NCBI GenBank assembly: GCA_000444245.1
Contig: ATSW01007107.1
Span: 1-26,954, forward strand
Origin: Botryllus schlosseri
Taxonomy: Eukaryota; Chordata; Ascidiacea; Stolidobranchia; Styelidae
Direction: 5' to 3'
Length of the DNA: 26,954 nucleotides
Shown here: positions 1 through 9,200 of the stretch, in pieces
Numbering within the stretch: the first letter of the stretch is position 1
How the letters are laid out: every line of letters starts with the position of its first letter
Translations under genes and position numbers: made by a program
The notes under the pieces: generated by a model
The model's database searches: none
What the model was told of the DNA's origin: nothing
The model's input: only the letters and a program-made list of their open reading frames with translations

Positions 1-83
1 GGCTGACACTCGTCAGGGGTAATCGTCAGCAACTAGTAGAGAATTGGAAAGAACATTGTATATCAACAATCGTATCACAATTC
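1..83. repeat. Palindromic repeat family, copy A (one arm, cut by the window edge)
   Basis: The arm runs from ggctgacactcgtcag through gcaactagtagagaattgg to atcgtatcaca. The same arm recurs near 1919, 3157 and 3400, and inverted at 15377. This copy lies in the intron just past the donor of exon 13. Confidence 0.7.
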
Positions 84-168
84 ATGTGGTACATTAGGTC
101 TGAGACACGGAACAATACGCTCAAAAAAACAATGGTAAAGCTAGAATATTTCACAATTATAAACTCAC

Positions 169-247
169 CCGCTGGTTTCGTCTTCTGCGGGGGTTTTCGT
201 GTCTTTTCCGACACGACTGGCGTTGCCTCCTGCTTAGTGGTCCTTCC
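169..247 (-). CDS. Scaffold-like gene, exon 13 (last one visible)
   Basis: The acceptor is gttttatcatag. It encodes 26 codons starting GRTTKQEATPVVSEK and ending QKTKPA, with one extra base before a strong g|gtgagt donor. It is strongly basic. The good donor shows the gene continues beyond position 1, so the C-terminus and any folded domain there are not visible. Confidence 0.75.
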
Positions 248-3200
248 CTATGATAAAACAGTAGGAGCATGCGACGTGCGAGCTTAGCAATATTATAATT
301 GCGCGATCTTGTCTGGTGTGCAGACGTTTCGTTGCATTATCAAATTCGGCAAAAGAATTGGCATCATTTCTCGATGCAACTATAAAGAACGAGGTTTCCG
401 CAGTATTTTAGGGTTAATTGCCGCAAAAAGTATGCACCAATCAACCAGCACCAGGGTAAAGGGCAAGCACAAGCAATCAATGTCACAACACTATCCCTAA
501 CAATTTCGAGGTTGTCTAAACATGACCACTCGAATAGCAGAACTAGCGATTTCAATGTAGGTAAAAAAGTACGTATTCTAGGTTCCGTGCCTTAAAAACT
601 GAAAACTATGAAGTAGCCCAATATCACAACTAATTGTGCATGTGGTTGGTGCATGTAGACAAAACCTACTCAAGTACCACGGAAAAGTTGCAAGCACTTC
701 ATTACTAATCGCCTCTGGATTTAGAAAACCTCTCCCTATGCACACTGTCTGCATTGCACAGACGTTGATCAAACACATTTTTTTGAGATGCCAGGCATGA
801 TTTACTGGCAACCATTTCGAAGGCCAAAATACCGGAATGAAAATATAAATTACATATACTACTCCATGATACGAATCAATTCAAACTCAGAATCCCGCCA
901 TAACCAATCGCCTACAAAATAAGTCATGGATATATTTTTATCGCATCAAGTATATCAGTCTCGTGATCATCTGTCACCGACTCGTCTGGAAGAGGGACGC
1001 AAGGGAGCCGGGATGACATTGTCGTAATCGCGGAAAACCCACCTTCCCCGGTTCCAGCATTCTCATCGACTCCATGCGATGCACTTCCATTTTGTTGTTC
1101 GTCGACGAGAGATCGCTGTCGGTCACTTCGATTTGATAATTGTCGTCATTCCCGACTGAAAATTAGCATTGACTCAGAAAACGAATAATGTGATTGAAGT
1201 GCATGCAAGACTGTGACATCGCGCATCGTTAGCAAAAAGCGTAAGATCAATTCGTGAAATTGCAGTCGGCTTACGGCCATTCAGCAATCAAGAACACGCA
1301 ATCCATCAATCGACCGTAAAATTGAGTGAAACGAACCAATCAAAGTCAAAGGTCAAAAAATCCGACACTAATTTGGACAGACACAATCAATATCGTCTCC
1401 TACAAAGTTCATAAAATTCGACATGATGTAATCAACTGCTGTTTGCGCAATAGTATCGTACGACGTGGTTCGGTTTATGAAAACGTAGCAAATATTTGCA
1501 CACTGACGAGATTGTACCGGCCGGTGTGGCCTGCAAGATGACAAACAGTGAAGCACATTTACCTAAAGGATTAATGTAGAATGTAGCCGATTAAATAAAG
1601 ATTAGCATCAAAGATTAATAAACATTGTCAGTATAATCATGTCACATTATCGGAACGACTACGATCTTAATATGAGATGTTGAATCTGGAACCGAATGTA
1701 TACAAATGATAAAAAATGACAATACTGAAGAATGCCTCTGATGTCGAAAGACAGGAGAAACAATAACAATCGCAATATTGTGTACAATGTGACACACAAG
1801 ACGCAACGCGGCGTAACAAACAGACGGGAGCAAATATCTCATCAAATTAAAATGAAGAGACTCTTGAAGATAGAGCACTGTTGAATAATATATTGATACT
1901 GAAATACACAGAATGCTTTCGGCACCCATTCGTCAGGAGTATTGGTGAGCAGCTAGCAGAGATTTCGAAGAGAGACCGTTGATATAAAAAGTTCTGTCCA
2001 AATCTCAACTAGTTGATGACGATTACCCCTAATGGGCATAGGCGAATTCGAATATATTCAAATTTTTTTCAATATAAATATATTATACAATTGCATAATA
2101 AATTAAATTCCAAACTAAATAACAGATTCGCAATCAAAACTAGCACGCCAAACCCCGAAATATAACATCGCCGATCGAGCCAAAACAACTTACTATCCAG
2201 CAGATTAGTGGCGCTTCCATGCCTGCTGGGAGGCTTCCGGTTCGCGAGAGCCCCGGATTTGCCGAGTCGCACTTTTTCTCGTGACGACTCATTGCGCAAC
2301 CTCTGCGGAGCGTGCACATCAAACTCGTCCGAAACAGTCGCTTGAGCGAGCTAGGAAATATTAATATGTGTGAAGATAAAAAAAACGGGTATGGGCACAA
2401 CGCAAAGGAATTACCCTCGGCGAAAGACTAGTAGAGTTCCTGTGCGGCTTTTGTGGAGGGTTTTTCGACATGCTCGGTTCGTGATCGGGAAGGTACTGTG
2501 CGTGGTGATAATAACAGTAATAAGAACAATGTACTGACTCAAAGAGCGCCAAATATAGCAACGTATCAGCTCTACACTAGGCCGTTGTACACAAGGGCTA
2601 GTAACCGTAACGAAATGTACGAGCATAGTGGCAAGGAAAGAATGAACAAGGCTGCAGTTAGAATCAGGAAACTTGTGGAGTGGAAGATTTGTAAACAATT
2701 TTTCCTTGGAGTTGGAGTCACAGAGACTTTGTATCACTCATTGGAATCAAGAGTTGAAGAAACACGTAATAGTTGGAGTTTGTTAAAAAGTTTCCGGCTC
2801 TGACTAAAACTGTTTCAAAAATCGAACCAAATGTTCGCGAATGCTAGGGTGCTGAAACGTGTCGTTAAAGTTTTGAGTTTTTCACATACACGGAGTGCGC
2901 GTTCTGAGAAGAAAATGCTGTGAACCTGAGCTGGAATTGGTGGTAAGTAAAGTGAACCGACACCGCAGTCCTGGTTGGAATACATGAATAAAGAGTACAG
3001 TTTCGATATTACGCTTGAAAACCTCCAGTGAGGTCGGTAATCTGATAATATCTGGAGGATTGATAACAAATATATATATTTGAAGAGCTTCTTGAAGGTA
3101 CAGAACTTCAACATACAATAGATTAATACATGAAATTTGAAAATAACCCGAATATTTCCGGCTGACCCTCGTCAGGCGCAATCGTCAGCAACTAGTGGAG

Positions 3201-6200
3201 AATTGGAAAGGACACCTCATATTTAGTGTTACGATTTTTGATATACAATGCTCTTTCCGATTCTATATTAGTTGCCAAAGATTACCCCAACCAGTGTCAC
3301 CCGAAAATATTTGGGATTATTTCAATATGAATACATTATTCAAATATACACTAAACAATTGAAAAGTATATTCATATTGAAATAAACCCGAATCTTTCCG
3401 GCTGACACTGGCCAAAGGTAATCATCAGCAACGAGTAGAGAATTGGAAAGAACATAGTATACCAACAATCATATCACAAAATATAATGTCCCCGGGGTGA
3501 AATTTTGAATTGTATGAGAAAAAAATAATGTAACATACCTGAGCATTATGCGGCTGTGGACGACTGACGTGCCTCGGTTGGTCGCCATTAATGACCGGCT
3601 GCTCCCCGACAATTCTCCACGACTCGGCCGGGTCTCTAGACACTACCGGGACCGGCTTGTTTCTCTCGTATGGAGAATCGCCCCGGGGCAGATCAAACAG
3701 AGTCGCGGGCTTGCGGTTTTTCGAGGGAGGCGGAGTAGGAGCGTCGACGTCAATTTCTGAACTCTCGGAGTCGTAATTCGGCTGTGGCGCGGACGAAGGC
3801 ATTTGGACCAAAGGCTGGGACCGCGGTTGGTTTGAGTGATGCTGGCTCTGACGATTGGGAACACTGTACGGTTGGGTGGCGTTGGTGTCGGTATAGCGCC
3901 AATCTTCGGAACCTGCTTGTTGATTGTGATGATGCGTCTCTGCGTCTCTCACTATCTGGCGCGCTTGCTCTTGTGAAATGGGAGGTGGAGGCGTAGGCCA
4001 ACGGTCGGTCGACTGGTTTGTAAGCCGCGAGACACTTTGGGGCCGGGCTCCCCTGTCTGTATTTTCCATGTTCCTTTCGTCTTGCGGTTGGTAATAACGA
4101 CCGGGCCCTTGCGATGACTGCGCCTGATTCGCGAGTTCGTAGCTCCGAGACACAATGTCAGGAACATAATTTTCGTCTTCTCTCGTCATATCGGGCTGTC
4201 GCGAGCTAGGCGGGTGGCTCTGCTGCGCATTAGGTGGTCCGTTGTTCCTGTGTTGACGATGGGTTTTTGAAAAAAAATAGGAATAGCTCTAGCAGACAGT
4301 TCCAGATGCCACATGAGAGTATTTCAAGTCATACAATCTAATGGTTCACTTCGAACACCGTACTTTCGGTGCAAATACATAAAAAACGAATATTGTAATA
4401 TAATTTGCGGAGAACGAATAGACACGAAAATCTTGAGACCTCGCAAAGAAGGTCGAAAGGCTAAAAGCGAGCGTGCTGCGTTACTGACTCTAGCGATGAA
4501 AATTTTTGGATCGCATAGCCGCAATTGAAATGTGCGATTTGCGTTTTTATCAACCTAGGGATCGCAAAGGTGCTGATTTTTATTTTTAGTAATCAGCTTC
4601 CCAAACACGCCGAGAGTAAGACTGAGCAAAGAGCAAAGACTTTTTTTAAATCAACTTACCAAATCTAAAGGCGAGTTGTGGAACATCCTTAAATTGGAAA
4701 TATGGTCGCTACAAAAAGGTAGGAAGCCGTTGCATTAAAATTCATCAGTTCAAAGAGAAGTAAAACCAAAAGTAGGGTTTGTCGCGCCAAAAATTACGAG
4801 TCACGGAATTCAAACCATCCGCACAACGCCTGAAAACACTAACCAATTTCTATCATCCGTGTAAGATCGCCTGCTGTATGCCGCAGGAGGCTCTGCCGGC
4901 CCGCTTCGCCCAACATTTCCGTCACGATAAGAGTCGTCTCTCTGCGGCTGTTGCCTATTCGAATCGCTCCACGATACGCGTCGCCCTGCATAACAAGTCA
5001 AACTGAGCATAACACGACCCTAGAACCAGTGAATTCTGGGTGATTTCGACACTCAAGGTGAATTTGGCATTGGCATCGAACATGGAAGCGATGTATATAT
5101 ATTGTATCGATAAGTCCAAAAATGAATGTTTCACTGAATATGTGTACGAATTGTAACATGCACTTGGTGGATTAGAAATGTAATAGCCCAACTGTTATTA
5201 TTGTGAAGGTGTTGTGTCAATATCGTATTCATAAATTTTAAAATGAACGTTTCACTCAGTATGAGCGTGAATTGCGATACACTTCACTTGGTGAATTTGG
5301 CCTTAGAAATGTAATAATTATTTTATTATTAGGAAAACGAAGCAATGATATTGTATTAATAAATTTGAAAATTGATGTTTCACTGAATATGATTATTTCG
5401 GCACTTGGTATGTATCAATACATGAGGGTCAGGGCAGGGGTCACCAACGCGGTGCCTACGGGAACCAGGTCGCTCGTAAGGACCCGATGAGTCGTCCTCA
5501 GTGGTGGTAGGAAATATTCAACTGACAGCTTTGAAGGTCGAAATGGAGAAGGCTTTCATGTTAACAGCGGTTGACCATGGGTCAGTCAACCCTAAGGAAC
5601 ATGTGAATGCAGTTTTCGATCAATGGGTCGCCGCTCGTCAAGTTTATACTCCCAAGCCTCGACGCAGAGATTGGCGCTTCGGAGCCTAGAGCAACGGAAC
5701 TAAACCTGTAGACACTGGCGAAAGTCGTGGGAAAAGTTATCTTTTCTTGGTAAGGAGAGGAAACCCTGCCCAGAGCTCTGATGTCGCAGTGAAAAACATC
5801 AACCACTTACGGGTGAACTAAGGGAGTAACTGGTAGCCCTTCGCTATAATCAGTACTCACGAAGTAGCTCTTGGTTTCAAACAGGTTCATGACCCCTGGG
5901 ATAGGTTAGGAATTACATAAGGTTTGGACGGCGCAGGGGTAGGTTATGAGATCCAGATTATGGGCCGCCAAGTGGCGAATACACTGGTAGCCGTCCTAAA
6001 GCCCAAAAAAAATACGTACTTGGCGGCTCTTTAGCGGCGTGCAACGAAACCCCAGAATCTTGATTGAACTTGACAGCAACAACAAGCGGCCGGTCGTCGA
6101 TGGCAGGCGGGGGCGGTTGAAAATTGTCCCGTCGCGTTTGGGGGTAATCGCTTCTGCCATACTCCTCGCGAACGGGTCGTGGCCCATCAAAGTTCACATC

Positions 6201-9200
6201 AGAACGATCCCCCCGGTTCTGCGGCTCTCTGGCATACACGCCCGTGTCCGGCGCCGGCCTGGGCCTAACGCACCAAATCTCAGTGTTATAAGCGAGAACA
6301 TCACCATATGCAGCAGTGGTCGAAGTAGTCAAGGTTGCTACCAAGTAGTTGTAACGCCGCAAATTTCTACTCAATTACAAGTAGAAATTGCAGTTTCGAA
6401 AACGTGAAAGAAAGCAAGAAATGTAGGTTTTCAAAAAATAGTACATAAATTGCCAACGGAAAAGAGATCTCAAATCAGACAGGTTTTCAGCATACTTCAT
6501 ATGGACGCAGAAAATGAAGGCTATGAAAAGTACTTGAGTGACTAGTTTCAAAAGGTTGATTCGGTCGAGGGGTTGCATACCTTTACCAGTAACCAATTAC
6601 TGTTAATGATATGGGGCTGTTCCCAGCAGTTCTCGCGACAATATTACTGATTAAAGTGACGGAAACTTATCCCAAAACTGTTACTTCTACCTTTTAAAAC
6701 TAAAACTGTAAAGAGTAAATAGTTTTGCTCAAAAAACTGTCGTAGTAGAAGTGGAATTAGTTTCAAACATGACCACCAAGCAGTGCATGTAGGGAAAACC
6801 TACTTGAACACTTCCTAAATGCTCCATCACTAACCACCTGGTAGGGCTGGGCACAATGATTCGAGTACTCGAATCTGAATAGAGTATAATTTTAATGATT
6901 AGAGTAGAGTAGTAAAAGACGATTTTTCGAGTACGGAAATTATACGCTCTTCGCAAGAATTCAATTTATGATACTATTTTCCACTGTGGTAGCCTTGAAA
7001 CCTTGATTGGCCGCATTGCAGCATACAAAACATAGTAGGAAGCTAAGAACCTTACTAGAAATAATACATTTACGAAGTGATGAACTTCCCACAACATTGT
7101 CACAAAGTGCAATGAAATCGGTATGGTCGATAAATATAATAAAGTATCTTTAATGTGATAGATAACAGGCAATATATTCTTTGTGGTGGCATAAAAGGTA
7201 CACATTGGCACTTTGACATCTTATTACATTCTGTTATGACGTCATAATGAGTGGTACTCAAATACTCAACTCGAAGCATAATACGTGATTCAGAATCGAA
7301 TCACTCGTGTCATCGATTTTGCCCAGCCCTACCGCCTAGCTGAGTTTACTTCGAGTAATTAGTACCTTTCGTTTAGATTCTGCATGCTCTGCGCGTGCGG
7401 GCCAGGAACTCGAGCGGGTGGAGACCCATAATATCTCGACCTGTAATAAAATTTGCGTAAAATATACTCAAAAACTTTCGTCGCCAACTCGTACATACCT
7501 ATCGTCCAAGTTATCCATACTCTGACTGTGTGAAGGCCGTTGGTTGACTTGATACGGCTGACGTCTCGCATCCGGCTGGGTGGCACTTATTCCCGGCTCT
7601 GAGTACGGCTCCGGAGGGTATCTGTCTCTGTTATCTCTCTCGTTCCAACTAGGACTCGTCAAAACTGGAGCAGGTCGAGGCGGAATGGGCCGTGCGTTCG
7701 CCTGGTTCGGTTTCGGGGCGACAAACGGTTTGGGGGCGACCAATGGTTTCGGGATTGGCGGTGGCTGTTTTGGATCGGACCTCTGTTCAAACATACTCCT
7801 GGCAGCCCGGACGCCTGGTACGTGGGACTCCACCACCCCCGATTCATCACCCCTGCTTTGCTTCGGAGGGTAATGCGACCTGGGTGGGTCCTCGCGAACA
7901 GGTGGACTTATAAGATATCTTTGCTGATCTTGTGGATATTTTGGCTGTCTGTCGTACTCTGGACCGTGTTGGTGATTAGTGTCATGCGGTGGTGGACCGC
8001 GGACAGGTGGGCCGTAACTGTCCCGCTGTTCATGATTGCTGTAACGATCTCTATGCCCCTGCGCGATGATAGCGGGCTGTGGGTAATCGAATTGGGGCCG
8101 TCGATAATCAGGATTTTGCAAAGGGGGAGTCCTCGCGTACCCCTCATTTGTGGGATGAGGTCGATCGTCCCTGTGCGCTTCGGGCGGCGGGGGTGGAAAA
8201 TGCGGACTTCGCTGATCGTATTGCCGCTGCGTTTCGCCGTACGAGCTCTCGGTGTTGTGCGTAGATTCCGACGCGTACCCGCTGCTCGTCTCGAAATCGC
8301 GATAAGGATGTCTCGGACCTTGCGGGTGAGTATGCCTTTCCTGACCCGGCCTCTCCGAAAGCTCGAATCCGCGCCGTGGTGCTTCGGTCGGAACGTGACG
8401 ATCCGGGAAGCTTCGGTCGCCTCGAGCATCCCTGGATCAGCAGTGACAATATTTTAAAAGTAGCAAACAACTACGGTCTAAATCCTCGCCCCCTACACGG
8501 AGAGCAAACACTTGCGTTAAATTTTGATTTGGTAATGTTCGTACATTCGCGCTGGTACGCTCTGATCGATATTTGCATGGTGCCAATCACTATTTACTGG
8601 TGCTCCTTTTTTTAGTATTTACACCACGTGTTCCTGGATCTATCTGCTCTCTGGATGGTAATTCTGATGTAGAAGACTAAATACGTTGGGACTCGTATTG
8701 GAAGTCTGTCGTATATGCTTATTGGACAAGTGCAAAGACAACTGCCAATAACTAAATACAAGCACTTGCATATTTTTACCGGGGGCTGAATATAGCATCA
8801 CAACAGATTTGAAGCCTGGCCCTATTCAAATTTTATCTCTATTTTTCAATTTTTGTTTCAATAACTGGACTAAAATACAAGTAAAAAGCAGCGTTCCGAA
8901 TCCAGTAACCAGGAGTGCACATATATTCAAAATACAAACAGAGCCGGATTGGCGATTGCAATAGATAGGACTAGTCCCATATTAATTCAAATTACATGAA
9001 CGAATGCCCTTGTTGAGAAGGCCAATCCAATGTCACAATATTCATCAAAACCTGATTTGTCTCGATGCTATTAGCGATCACGTAATATGAAACCTCACAC
9101 GATGTGTACATCCCATCACAAGTGAGCATTATGAACTCATACTCATGAAGAACGCGTGACCTCATCTAGTACGGACATCGCAAAATAATGCTTACCAGGA

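Noticed and set aside
2453-2803. 116-codon plus-strand frame
   Set aside because: It lies in the intron between exons 10 and 11, has no recognisable motif, and an overlapping minus-strand frame of similar length shows that this stretch is open by chance.
2882-3181. Minus-strand frame sharing a VLYLQEAL peptide with frames near 1880 and 22460
   Set aside because: The shared peptide comes from a repeat core in the DNA; the frames diverge on both sides and give no protein family.
7822-8457. Long plus-strand and other-frame open frames over 7580-8470
   Set aside because: They are shadows of the G+C-rich exon 6 on the minus strand, whose frame alone matches both splice phases.
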